A program made the translations under genes and the position numbers. The notes under the pieces are model-generated. The model was not told the origin of the DNA. It was given only the letters and a program-made list of their open reading frames with translations, and ran no database searches. From Avena insularis (lineage: Eukaryota; Streptophyta; Magnoliopsida; Poales; Poaceae), in NCBI GenBank assembly GCA_023614405.1, contig CM042688.1, positions 65,458,253-65,522,252 of the forward strand: 64,000 nt of DNA, written 5' to 3'. This document shows positions 9,778-20,524 of this stretch, piece by piece (the first letter of the stretch is position 1; each line of letters starts with the position of its first letter).

Positions 9778-11452
9778 TGTTGGAGATATGCCCAAGAGGC
9801 AATAATAAAAATGGTTATTATTATATCTTTGTGTTTATGATGAAAGTTTACATCCCATGCTATAATTGTATTATTAGGAAACACTAATACTTGTGTGTTT
9901 TGTAAACATAAAAGAGTCCCTAGTAAGTCTCTTGTTGAACTAGCTTGTTGATTGATTGATGATCATGGTTTCCTGATCATAGACATTGGATGTGATTAAT
10001 AACAAGGTTATATCATTAGGAGAATGATATGATGGACACACACCCATAGTAAGCGTAGCATAAGATCAAGTCATTAAGTTCAGACATCGTAAGCTTTGAA
10101 ATACATAGTAACCTAATCCTTCGACCATGAGGTTATGTTAATCACCATCACCGGATGGGTACTTTGATGACATCAAACGCCGCTTCGTAACTGGGCGGTT
10201 ATAAAGGTGTCATTGGGTATTCTGAAAATATGTGTTGAAGCGCATAGTCCAAGATTGGGATTTGTCCATCCATATGACAGATAGATATACTCTGGACCCT
10301 CTCGATGGAATGTCATCTAGATAGCTTGCAAGCGTGTGACTAGGTCACAAGGGATGACATAACATGGAACGAGTAAAGAGTACTTATCAGTAACGAGGAA
10401 GAACTAGGTATGAAGATACCGACGATCAAACCTCGGATAAGTAGAATATCGCGAGACAAAGGGAATTGGTTTCGTATGTTAATTGGTTCAATCGATCACG
10501 AAGTAATCGTTGAGTATGTGGGAGCCGTTATGGATCTCCAGATCCCGCTGATGGTTATTGATGGGAGAGGTGTCTTCATCATGTCTGCATATTCACGAAC
10601 CATAGGGTGACACACTTAAGGTTCGAAGTTGTTTGAAGTAGATATGGAATTTGCGTTGGAGACCGAATGTTGTTCGGAGCCTCGGAATGGATCCGGGACA
10701 TCACGAGGAGATCCGGAATGGTCCGGAGAATGAGATTCATATATTGGGAATCATTTTCTAAGTTAGGAAATGTTCCGGAGTGTTTGTATGGAGATTCTAG
10801 AAGGTTTCGGAATGTTCTGGAAGGTTCTAGAGGATTTCTTGGAGTTTGCTTGAAAACCAAGAAAGGGATCAAAGAAACCAAGTGGGGTACTACACGGATT
10901 CGTGGGGGAGGAGGACTCCTCCCCAACCCCTTGATCCAAGGAGGAGGAGTCCTACTAGGACTCCCTCCCCAGCCTCCTCCCTTAAATAGAAGGGAGGGGC
11001 GCCCCCTCTTGCACCTTGTCTCATAACTCCCAATCTCAGTCGCCTCTCTCCTCCATGTTTCTTCTGCACAGGCATAGGCGAAGCCCTGCAGAATTCTCAT
11101 CTCCACCACCACCACCACGCCGTCGTGCTGCTGGGATTCCGTGGAGAAGATCTACTACCTCCGCTGCTCGCTGGAACAGGGAGAGGAAGGTCTGCCGACT
11201 CGACGCACGTGCTCATGAAGGCAGTTTAACGGCGCCGCGCGCTTCCAAGGATCGTCCACAAGATCTTGAGATCGGCAAGTGATCGACTATATCATCCACG
11301 AGATCTAATCTCATTAACGCTTTCGGTTCTCTGAGGGTTAGTACCGTTGCTCATGTCTAGTAGATTAGATATTGGCTTTTATCTAGATTAGATCTGGGTT
11401 TTGTTCGTTCTTGCGGTAGAAAAATTTTGTTTTCCATGCTACGAACCCTTCA
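9778..11452 (+). mobile_element. Solo LTR, Angela/BARE-type Copia
   Basis: 1675 bp, starting TGTTGGAGATATGCC and ending ACCCTTCA, flanked by CTACA on both sides (9773-9777 and 11453-11457). No internal sequence or second LTR is present, so it arose by recombination between the two LTRs of one insertion. It splits the RT from the RNase H of the host SIRE-type element. It aligns along its length with 20525-22221 and 30721-32395. Confidence 0.9.
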
Positions 11453-13910
11453 CTACACTCAACACAATATCGGGTCTAGATGCACAAAGGTAAAGCAAAG
11501 AGCCAATCATGGACCGGTATACCTTTTGAGCCACATCTTTACCATTTGGGTTTAGTTCAAGATGAGTCTTTGTTGCCATGGGAGTGTGAGCTCCATTTAG
11601 GTCTTTCATGTTGAATCTTTTGAGCATATCTTGAGTATACTTGGCTTGGTTGAAGAATGTTCCTCCTCTCACTTGCTTGATCTCAAAACCAAGAAATACT
11701 CTCAATTCTCCCATCATAGACATCCTGAACCTGTCAGTCATAAGCTTTGAGAATTCATCATTAAAAGCTTTGTTAGATGAGCCAAAGATAATATCATCTA
11801 CATAAATTTGGCATACAAAAAGTTCCCCATTGACCTTCTTAGTAAAAAGAATGGGATCGATTTTCCCAACCTCAAACTCACGATCTAACAACAACTCTCT
11901 AAGGTGCTCATACCACGTGCGTGGGGCTTGTTTGAGCCCGTAGAGTGCCTTATCGAGTTTGTAGACGTGGTTTGGAAAGTTGGGATCCTCAAACCCCGGG
12001 GGGTTGCTTCACATATACCAATTCATGCAATGGACCATTAAGAAATGCACTTTCTACATCCATTTGTTGTAATTTAAATTTATGATGTGCCGCATAAGCA
12101 AGAAGGATACAGATGGACTCAAGGCGAGTCACGGGTGCATAAGTCTCTCCATAATCAATGCCTTTAATTTGAGAGAACCCTTGTGCAACCAATCTTGCCT
12201 TGTTCCTCACCACAATTCCATGCTCATCTTGCTTGTTCTTGAAAATCCACTTGGTGCCTATAACATTGCGGCAATATTTTGGATTTTCAACTAACTTCCA
12301 TACTTTGTTTCTCTCAAAGTTGTTGAGCTCTTTGTGCATTGCATCCAACCAATCTGAATCTTCAAGAGCTTCCCATACTTTCTTTCGTTCCACCATGGAA
12401 ATGTGTGCTTGGTGCTCACCAAAGTTCTTCAGTTGAGCTCGAGTAGATATCCCTCTTCTTAGATCTCCTACCACATTCTCAAGAGTGTGGTCTCTTAATT
12501 CCAATATTCTATCCATTCTAGTTTGGCAACGAGTTTCGATCTCCTTGTTGTTTCTTAGGGGGATCAATTCATCATTTTGGTCCTCGTCTTAACCATCAAC
12601 TTGACCTTGATCATCATTGGAATTATTCTCTTCTACAAGAGGCAAAGATTGACCTTGGTCTTGATCAAGCATACTTCTAGACAGGCATTGGGCTTTCCTT
12701 ATGGTAGTTTCTATAGATCTTCCTTGTGTAATAGATTTAGCACCACTGGACATTCTAGCAAATGGAGACTCAAGTACCTCCTGGCTAGAGGTTTCTTCTT
12801 GATCAGCAGGTTGAGGGTCCACAACTTGTCTTTGGCATGGGTCATTGTCCTCCTCGATAGGAGCTTGTTGATGTTGTGAAGATGAGGGCTCCACTTGAGT
12901 AGAGCATAGTTCTTCTTGATCCGCCATAAGGGGTTCCTTAATAGGGCGGATGAAACCCGCACCCATTCTTCCCATGGCATCCTGAGGCATTTCATCATCT
13001 ACATCACAGACATCAACACGCCCCACTTGGGGACCATCGTATTCTTCAAACACCACACTACAAGATTCTATGACGGTTCTAGAGAGCTTGTCATAGATTC
13101 TATAAGTGTGGGATTCGAGACCATAACCAACAAAAATACCCTCTAATGCTTTGGAATCAAACTTGGACAAATGAATACCCTTAATGCGATAGAAGCACTT
13201 ACAACCGAACACCCAGAAGTAAGAAACATTGGGCTTGTTACCGGTAAGGATTTCATATGGAGTCTTGATCAATTCTTTGTGGAGGTAGAGACGGTTTGAT
13301 GCATGGCATGCGGTGGAGATAGCTTCAGCCCAAAAATCGTATGGAGATTTAAATTCCGCCAACATAGTCCTTGCCATATCAATAAGAGTCCGGGTCTTCC
13401 TCTCAGCTACACCATTTTGTTGAGGGGTATATGCAGCGGAATATTGATGTTTTATTCCCTCATCACTAAGAAATCCATTCAATGTGTAGTTCTTGAACTC
13501 GGTACCATTATCACTTCTTATTGTCAATACTAGGACATTTTGTTGACGTTGAGCCATGTTGATGAAGTCAATGAAGTTCTCTTGTGTCTCACTTTTCAGC
13601 TTGAAAAAATATACCCAAGTGTATCTTGAGTTGTCATCAACAATCACCAAGCAATATTTCTTCCCACCAAGACTTGCATGAGAAGGAGGACCAAAGATAT
13701 CCACATGAAGGATCTCCAAGATCCTCTTGGACTTGATGTAGTTCTTTGGCTTGTGGGGAGAATCATGCATCTTTCCTTCAACACATGCCCTGTAAACACG
13801 ATCTTTGGCAAAGCAAACATTTTCTTTTAGTCCAACAATATGACCATACTTGTGGAGGCTTTCTAAAGTTCTCATGTTGACATGGGCTAGATGACGATGC
13901 CATAGCCAAC
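11453..13910 (-). pseudogene. Copia integrase and reverse transcriptase (SIRE-type pol)
   Basis: The integrase begins after the solo LTR at 13911 with WLWHRHLAHVNMRTL (zinc-binding region), then DIFGPPSHASLGGKKYCLVIVDD (first catalytic Asp region), IRSDNGTEFKN (second Asp) and QQNGVAERKTRTLIDMARTML (catalytic Glu). The C-terminal linker is rich in Gln, Ser and acidic residues and reaches a stop at 12589. RT follows with [41 protein letters not shown] and, after a frame break near 11990, YVDDIIFGSS (the catalytic YVDD) and MIGSLLYLCASRPDI. Breaks are a stop between integrase and RT and a one-base gain in a C run near 11995. The RNase H continues beyond the solo LTR at 9777. Confidence 0.85.
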
Positions 13911-15524
13911 TGATGGCTCGGTGTACGGCGCCAGAAAAATGCTGGTGCGGTGTTGATGTAGAGCTTGTTGGGAACCCCAAGAGGAAGGTATGATGAGCAC
14001 AGCAGAAAGTTTCCGTCAGTTATGAAACCAAGGTTTAATCGAACCAGTAGGAGCAAGGAAACACCCCAAAGGTGTTGCTAGCTGAGCCTTGGCAGGGCGC
14101 ACTACCGGTGCTAGTAGCAACATGGAGACATGCACAACACAACCACAGAACTTTGTCCCCAACTTGCGATGAGGTTGTCAATCTCACCGTGTTTTGCTGC
14201 AAACAAAGGATTAAACGTATCGAATGGAAGGAAGTAATAGTTTGCAGAAAGTAAACACAAAGCAGTAAACAGTTTATAGATTGTATGTAAAGAAAAGGAT
14301 CAGGATCCATAGTTCACTAGAGGTGGCTCTCCTTAGATAGATAACATGCTGGGTGAACAAATTACAGCGGGGCAATTGACAAACATCGAGAAAGCAATAC
14401 ATGCATATACTAATCATCTTGACTCCTTTGGAACTTGATTGGGCATTACAACATTATACATAGACAGCCATCCAACTGCATCTATGACTAATAATCCACC
14501 TTCAGGTTATCATCCGAACCCCCTCCAGTATTAAGTTGCAAGCAACAGATTATTGCTTTACGAATTGCGTGTAAAGTAAACAATACGATTGTTCTATGAA
14601 CAAAGGATTGTTGTTTTCTCCCTAGTAGCAACAACACATCTAGTACCTTAGAGATTTCTGTCACTTCCCCAGATTACCAGAGGCATGAACCCACTATCGA
14701 GCATAAATACTAACTCTTGGAGTTGCTAGCATCTACTTGGCCAAGATAGCTACTAACAATGGAAAGCATGCAAGATCACAAATAACAAAGACATGATAGA
14801 ATCAATAATCAATCTGAAATAGCATCTCAATATCCATCGGATCCTCGCAAACACAACATGCAGAATTACAAATAGATGATCTTTATCATGAACGGAGCTC
14901 ACAAGATCTAAACATGAAAGCACAAAGGAGGAGAACTAGCCATCTAGCTACTACATGGATCCGTAGTCCAAGGACAAACTAATCACGCATCACACCGGAG
15001 GCTTGCATGGTGATGAAGAAGGCCTCCAGGGTGAATTCCCCTCTCCGGCAGGGTGCCGGGAAGAGCTTTAGATCCCTCTCGATCTAGGGATGGAGATGAC
15101 AACGGCTATAGACTCTTTCGTGGATTTTTGATCGGGTCCTTAGGGTTTTCGTCTCGAGGGCATCTTATAGGCGGAAGGGGAGGCCGAGGTGCTGGGCGGC
15201 AGACCACCAGCGTGGGCAGGCTGGCCGCATGGCCAGGTGGTGTGGTGGCCCCTGGCCCCTCTCCGTCTCGTATTCTGGCATCTGATGACTACCGGAAAAA
15301 TAGGCACTTTGGCTTTTGTCCCATCCAATTCTGAGAATATTCATTTTCTGACTTTCCTGGAACCAAAAACAGCAGAAAAATGGCAAATTGGCATCGTGGC
15401 TCTTGTTAATAGGTTAGTCCAAGAAATCATATGAAAAGTACTCCAAAGTGTGGAAAAAACACAAGAAAGTGGATAAAACCAAGCATGGAACATCAAAAAT
15501 TATAGATACATTTGCAATGTATCA
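13911..15524 (-). mobile_element. Solo LTR-like insertion, Gypsy family related to the elements at 53167 and 55347
   Basis: On the minus strand it starts TGATACATTGCAAATG, as do the LTRs at 53167, 55347 and 61190, and shares their first several hundred bases. It is flanked by CCAAC on both sides (13906-13910 and 15525-15529), so the 1614 bp form one insertion. The far end reads TTTTTCTGGCGCCG and then CCATCA, so a primer-site-like motif lies inside the inserted segment rather than outside it. It separates protease from integrase in the host Copia. Confidence 0.8.
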
Positions 15525-15956
15525 CCAACCCACATCAGCCTTTCTGAATAAGCACATCGGAGTTGTAGTGGTTTTCCCCGAGAAGTCCACCACATACAAG
15601 TCATTCTCGACGTACCCAACGAAAGCGACCTTTAGAGACTTGCTCCACATGAGGATCACAATATCATTATCAATAAAGACAGCAAAGCCCATCTTTCCAA
15701 GAGCATGGACTGAAATTAAATTATAGCCAAGGGTCTCAACAAGCATGACGTCCATGAGAGTGATATCATGTGCAACCACAACTTTGCTGAAACCCATTAC
15801 CTTAGACTTTGACTTGTCGGCATATGTCACGGATATTTGATCAATATTTGGTCTCTACTCCTTCACACTGGATGCGCTTCCGGTCATATGACTTGTGCAT
15901 CCACTATCAAGCACTCATTTTGACCCTCCAGAAGCATAGGTCTACAAAAGATCAAA
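15525..15956 (-). pseudogene. Copia protease and GAG pre-integrase segment
   Basis: On the minus strand, downstream of gag, LDSGCTSHMTG (about 15892-15924) supplies the aspartic protease D-S-G triad. It is followed by SVTYADKSKSKVMGFSK, DVMLVETLGYNLISVHAL and LYVVDFSGK, which match the protease end and pre-integrase region of SIRE-type Copias. Stops occur just before the triad and near 15855. The segment ends at the Gypsy solo LTR. Confidence 0.75.
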
Positions 15957-18461
15957 CTAGTTTTTAGGTACCCATTTTTCAATGGGTCCTCTTTTGTTTG
16001 CAACAAGGGTCTTGGGAACCCAAATAGACCATGCAATATAACCATAAAATGGGCCAACATATTGTGCATACACATCACCATAATAATCACGCATTAAAAC
16101 ATAGTGAGGGTTAACACTACCCGCAAAATCATCATGTGACATAGTTTTGCCACTTGTGGTCTTACTTCCCACAATGACCTTGTTCTTTTCTTGAGCAGGC
16201 TTGGCCTTCTTCTTGTTGTTGTTCTTTTTATTATTAGCTTTAGAGATAAAGACAATGCCCCCCTTTTCACCATTTGACCTTTGCTTGCTTAAGAGGTCAT
16301 CAATAGACTTGTTTCCTTTGGGAAAGGAGGCCTTAGCTAGCTCCCCCCTTAACCTAGCATGTTCTTCAAGTGTATTTGTACAACTAGAAGGAATGAACAT
16401 ACTAGGTGAGGGAGTATTGATCAATTGAGGTTGAAGCTTTTCACGAGACTTTGTGAGTGACAAGACTTCACTTTCCAAGGCCTTGTGAGCCTTGTCAAGT
16501 GTCCTAAAGTCCTCGACAAGTTTTTCATGAACAACATCAAACTCAATCTTGTAATTTTTAGACTTCTTATATTTAGCAATAGCATGGTCACGTTCCTTGA
16601 TCAGTTTATTAATAATGAGATCATTTGCTTCATTAAGACCCTCTATTTTAGTTTCAAGAGATATTCTAGTTTCTTGTTCTTCTTCTAGAGCATTATTTAG
16701 AGCTTCTACCTCAATCATGTGCTCTCTTCCTAATTGACATCTCTCATCTAGAAGTTCTTGTGTGTGTGCAAGTTGATTTAAGAGGTCCACAACATGTTTC
16801 TTGTGTTCCCCTTGCAAGTTGTTCATGAACACATCAAAAGCAACTAATTCCTTTTTAACCTCAAGAGATAACTCATCATCAAAATCATCATTGATTAAGG
16901 AGGTGGAGTGTGATGATGATAATACCTCCGTTCCTCTTTCCATAAGGCAAGTGACGTTCTTGTTGGAGATATTCTCATTTGGAGAATCGAAGAGTGAGAA
17001 TGAAGGGGTAGAGGTAGTGGCAAGAGCCGCCACACTACTTGAGGTATCCTCTTCTTCATCTTCATCATCATCATCGGAGGAGAACTCTTCATGTGTGATC
17101 AAGACAATTTCTCCCGGCTTCTTGTTGGTTGAATTTCTTTTGATGAAGGGTTTCTTGTAGGGAGCTTTGGAGGTCTTCTTTAACACAAGTTTACCCCCAT
17201 GATCTTCTCTTTTCTCATAGGGACAAGCTGCAACAAAGTGATAGTGGTCACCACAATTGAAGCAAGTTCTCAACTTGGACCCATTATATTTTCTCCCATT
17301 GGGGTTGCTTCTTCATTGCATTTCCATCTTGGCCTTGGCGGGATCTTTTCAAAAGTTTCTTGCATAGAAGGCCATGTATTCACCATGAGCAACCTTGACA
17401 TCTTCGGGGTGGCTCGTTGAAAGTCCCTCATCACTTCCTTCATCTTCATCATACTCCACAATCTTGGCCTTCAAGGCAAGATTGACACCACTACTCATTC
17501 CAATGGCACGAGCACGGGCATCTTTGGCATTCTTGGCGGCAACCTTGAAGGTGGCCATATCTTGCATCACTTCATTGGAGGTCATGAGATGGTAGTTGTG
17601 TCTTCCTCGGAGACTCTTCAAGTTAGTAGGCTCAAAGGGCATGAGTGCACTCACATACTTCCTCTTGATCCAAGCATCATCAATGTGAGAGGCACCAACA
17701 TTCTTGAAGGCGGTGGCTATGGATTTGAGTCTTCGATACATGTCTTCATGGTCCTCACCATCCTTCATGAAGAAACCTTCGGCCTCATTGCTTAAGGCAT
17801 CATATCTATTTCTTATCATACTCTCATTGCCAACAAACAAGTCAATGAGAGCATCCCAAGCTTCCTTGGCGGTGTTGTAGTGCTCAATGTGGGGAAAATC
17901 CTTTGGCCCCACTCCAAGTTGGATCATGTGCAAGGCAGTCGCATTGAGTTGGCTATTGACCACTTCTCTTCTAGTCAAGTTGGTTGGATCCTCAATTTTG
18001 AGTCCTTCAATAATATTCCACAAATCAATGCAAGAGCTACGCACATGAGATTTCATTAAAACTTGCCATTGAGCAAAAGTATGTGCAGCTAACTTAGGTG
18101 GGTCGCCTCTATTATTTATATGTGGGTGAGGGATAGGAGGGTCGGGAGAGTACCATCCGGGAACCGCATGGTGCTCTTCCTTCCCGTCACCCCTTTTGGT
18201 GGTGGAGTTAGTGGAATTATGTTCATCCCCCACCACTTCCTCCAAAGGCTTAGCCAGAGCATTAGCCTTTGGGTTAGGTGGTGTTTCCTCTTGAGAGGGA
18301 GGAGGTGAGATTTGCTTATCCCTAACAAGTGGCTCAACGAGTTGGCACAACTATTGGATTTTGTTGCCCAAGGTAGAGCTCAAGCTCATTTCCAACTTCT
18401 TGAGATTTGCCATGGTCACCGAATGGCTACCCTCACTTTCTCCCTCCTCCGTGTTGCCCAT
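15957..18461 (-). pseudogene. Copia gag polyprotein (SIRE type)
   Basis: The best start is ATG 18461, about 50 nt after the primer site. A TAG follows after 36 codons near 18352, then an open stretch to 17349 holds the capsid-like helical domain (FAQWQVLMKSHV, AKEAWDALIDLFVGNESM, DMYRRLKSIATAFKNVG, KRKYVSALMPFEP). After a frame break near 17300 comes the zinc knuckle CFNCGDHYHFVAAC (C-X2-C-X4-H-X4-C, 17268-17227). An acidic and Ser-rich linker and a long coiled-coil (ALEEEQETRISLETKIEGLN and neighbours) follow, then Lys/Asn-rich sequence to a stop at 15957. Long, coiled-coil gags are usual for the SIRE lineage. Confidence 0.8.
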
Positions 18462-18497
18462 AATCTCTTAGGCGGTTAAGCCCGAATAAAGAGCCGA

Positions 18498-18510
18498 GGC
18501 TCTAATACTA
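18498..18510 (-). other. Degenerate primer-binding site of the SIRE-type Copia
   Basis: Two bases inside the LTR the minus strand reads TAGTATTAGAGCC. The expected Copia primer site for initiator tRNA-Met is TGGTATCAGAGCC. The two differences are both transitions (G to A, C to T). Confidence 0.65.
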
Positions 18511-18512
18511 AT

Positions 18513-19742
18513 TGAAAGGATCGTATGGGCACCTAGAGGGGGGGGGGGTGAATAGGTGCTACTCCAATTTTACTCTATTTCAATTTAGGGTTTGACACAA
18601 AAGGTAAATTCCCTAGATTATGCAACTAAGGTGAATTTACCTATATGTCAACCTATCACAAGTACTAAGCAAGAACTAGATAAGTAAAGTGCGGTAAAGG
18701 ATAGAAGTAACCAAAGTGGAGTACTCAGAGACACAAGGATTTGTTTCCCGTAGTTCCTTCCTTTTAAGGGGAAGTACGTCTATGTTTGGAGAGGGGGTGG
18801 TTTCAAACCACCAACGCCACGAGAGGCCTCCCTTGTTCTCCGATGAACCTCACCCCAAGGGGTTCGATTCACCTCTTCCACTATATGGCAACCTTCGAGG
18901 TGGAAGCCGGCACCTTTACAACGAGTTCAGAGCACACATCCACAACTTAATTGGAGACTCCAAAATACAAGAAGGTTGTCAAACAATCAAAGACAAGCTT
19001 GTAAGAACCAAATCAAAAGCTAGGGTTTCCAAAGAAACACTAGAGCATGGGGGCCCTCAAGTGAATGAGGGGGAAATGAAGATCTCTCTTGGTGAAACTA
19101 TAGATCAAGGCCTCCTCCTTCGATTCTCCAAAGATCAATGACTTTGGATGGTTGGATGAAGAGATCTTGTTGATTTGGTGGCTCAAATGGGCATGTGTTC
19201 TTGAGGTGGACGAGCAGCTGGAGGAAGGGGATAAGGTCCTCTATTTATAGCCCTTCACTCCACTGAACCGTTTTCTGACCGTTGGAGAAAAGTCGGACCG
19301 GAGACTCTAGTCTGCACACCAGAGACTCTGGTCTACACCGAAGACTCCGGCCAATATCCGGACCAGCCTCCGGACCATCAAACAGAATGACCCAGCCCTC
19401 CTGTGAGCCAAGTGGACCGGAGACTCCGGTCCCTCTACACCGGAGACTCCGGTCTGAGGCAAGGACCGGAGACTCCGGATCTTCCTCCGGACCAAGCTCC
19501 GGACCACCTCTCTGGCTGACCCAGGCAGGAAACAGGACCCCCCTCCGGAGACTCTCGAAACTCAGACACACCGAGACTCCCTGGAATTCTGTGAGTCAAG
19601 CACATATGCAGGGAATGTTCTGTAGGCCAAAGATCCTTTTCACTTTGTAATATATCAACCTGTAGACAATAGCAAACTGTAACAAGGCTCTACTTGTTAT
19701 TAACGAACACCAAAAGTGATTATGACAATAAGTGTCATTTCA
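18513..19742 (-). repeat. SIRE/Maximus-type LTR, 5' copy
   Basis: 1230 bp, same length as the partner at 4889-6118, followed by GGAGT. The TATA box is at 19241-19249 and the palindrome array at about 19290-19590, which has lost some repeats near 19555-19590 relative to the partner. From 18529 onward it is the left end of the duplicated segment. Confidence 0.85.
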
Positions 19743-20210
19743 GGAGTCCATGGCGGAACAGGAAAAACGCCGAACACGTGGCGGGCGAGGTGGAGGGAGC
19801 TCGGAGCATAGTCAAGCTATGGCGGAGGAAGGATGGTGAAAGGTGGTATACACCGAGGGGAAATGGTGCGGCGATAGGGGCGGACCTATCTACGGGCGTG
19901 AGTTCGGCTTGGCACGGCGGAGCTTCGCTGGCGCAAGCATGGCGACAAGGGCAGCTGAGGATAACTCTTCGCCGCGGGAGAGGCGAGTGGTGGTGGGAAA
20001 TGGGGTTGTCTCGCCGACAGGGTTGGCCCACCCTTGTTTTCGCTTCATCCAGCGTTCTCGATGCCCCGGGATCGGCATGGGATCCCCGGACGAAAGTTGG
20101 GCCAAATCCGGACGAAATCGGCATCGTTGAAACACGACTGGGCCAATTTTCGGAGTCCGGGTGAAAAACACTCTGGGAACAGCGTCCTGGGAACCCGAGT
20201 GGAGATGCTC
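19743..20210 (-). other. 5' end of the Harbinger element (transposase start and leader)
   Basis: This is the part of the Harbinger left on the far side of the Copia insertion. On the minus strand the ATG at 19751 is followed by two codons before the junction. Upstream of it lie GC-rich leader sequence and the terminal repeat GAGCATCTCCACTCG, with TTA outside. Long ORFs in several frames here are fortuitous and recur in the copy at 29936-30404. Confidence 0.75.
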
Positions 20211-20213
20211 TTA

Positions 20214-20483
20214 GCATGCATGTATCCTATCCGGTGGATTGGTGTGGAATTATGAGATTCCTACTCTACAGAGTTCTATAATAGCAAGTTGCTTGGAACC
20301 GTCAAGGATAACAACAGGTTTTGGCAAACAAGATTCACGGGATGATCTTGAGTTCTGCCCTACCTTGCTTGATTAATAGTTTTATATTTCTTGTACTCTA
20401 AATTAATTGAACCAGACGAATTTAGATTACCACGTATCTACACACTAAAACAAATTTAGATACATACAGATATATAGACAAAT
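20214..20483. other. Pre-insertion flanking DNA, no gene seen
   Basis: About 270 bp between the Harbinger end and the first bases of the Copia LTR family that also occurs at 30680. It is repeated at 30408-30679 with, by eye, one substitution and a small difference in a TA run. No coding or RNA feature is seen. 20484-20524 is the first 41 bp of the TGTTAGATTT-type LTR, cut by the Angela-type insertion. Confidence 0.7.
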
Positions 20484-20524
20484 TGTTAGATTTATATGGG
20501 TTGTGGCCCATGTAGACAGCCCAT

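Larger units (their letters stand above)
4889..19742 (-). mobile_element. SIRE/Maximus-type Copia retrotransposon
   Basis: Two direct LTRs of 1230 bp each (4889-6118 and 18513-19742) start TGAAAGGA and end TTCA, and the element is flanked by GGAGT on both sides (4884-4888 and 19743-19747). Coding order on the minus strand is gag, protease, integrase, RT and RNase H, the Copia order, followed by an extra ORF between RNase H and the 3' LTR. A coiled-coil gag with a zinc knuckle, long LTRs and an additional 3' ORF are traits of the SIRE lineage, called Maximus in Triticeae. Removing the two solo-LTR insertions leaves about 11.6 kb. Several stops and frameshifts make it non-autonomous now. Confidence 0.85.
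3272..20210 (-). mobile_element. PIF/Harbinger transposon, split by a Copia insertion
   Basis: The left terminus GAGCATCCCCACTTG and the right terminus CGAGTGGAGATGCTC are imperfect inverted repeats, each flanked by TTA (3269-3271 and 20211-20213), the classical Harbinger duplication. Without the Copia at 4889-19742 (and one copy of its 5-bp TSD) the element is about 2.1 kb: 3272-4888 plus 19743-20210. The transposase is on the minus strand. The 468-bp right part carries the transposase start codon and 5' leader. A second copy of that right part, but not of the left, lies at 29936-30404 because of the later segmental duplication. Confidence 0.85.

Noticed and set aside
10579..11118. Antisense ORF of 179 codons in an Angela-type LTR, with similar ORFs at 21323-21685 and 31513-31947.
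   Set aside because: LTR sequence with Pro-rich translation. Lengths and ends change between copies through indels, as expected for non-coding sequence.
19694..20217. ORFs on both strands repeated at 29887-30449.
   Set aside because: They span the LTR end and the Harbinger 5' fragment. The repetition reflects the segmental duplication, not selection on a protein.
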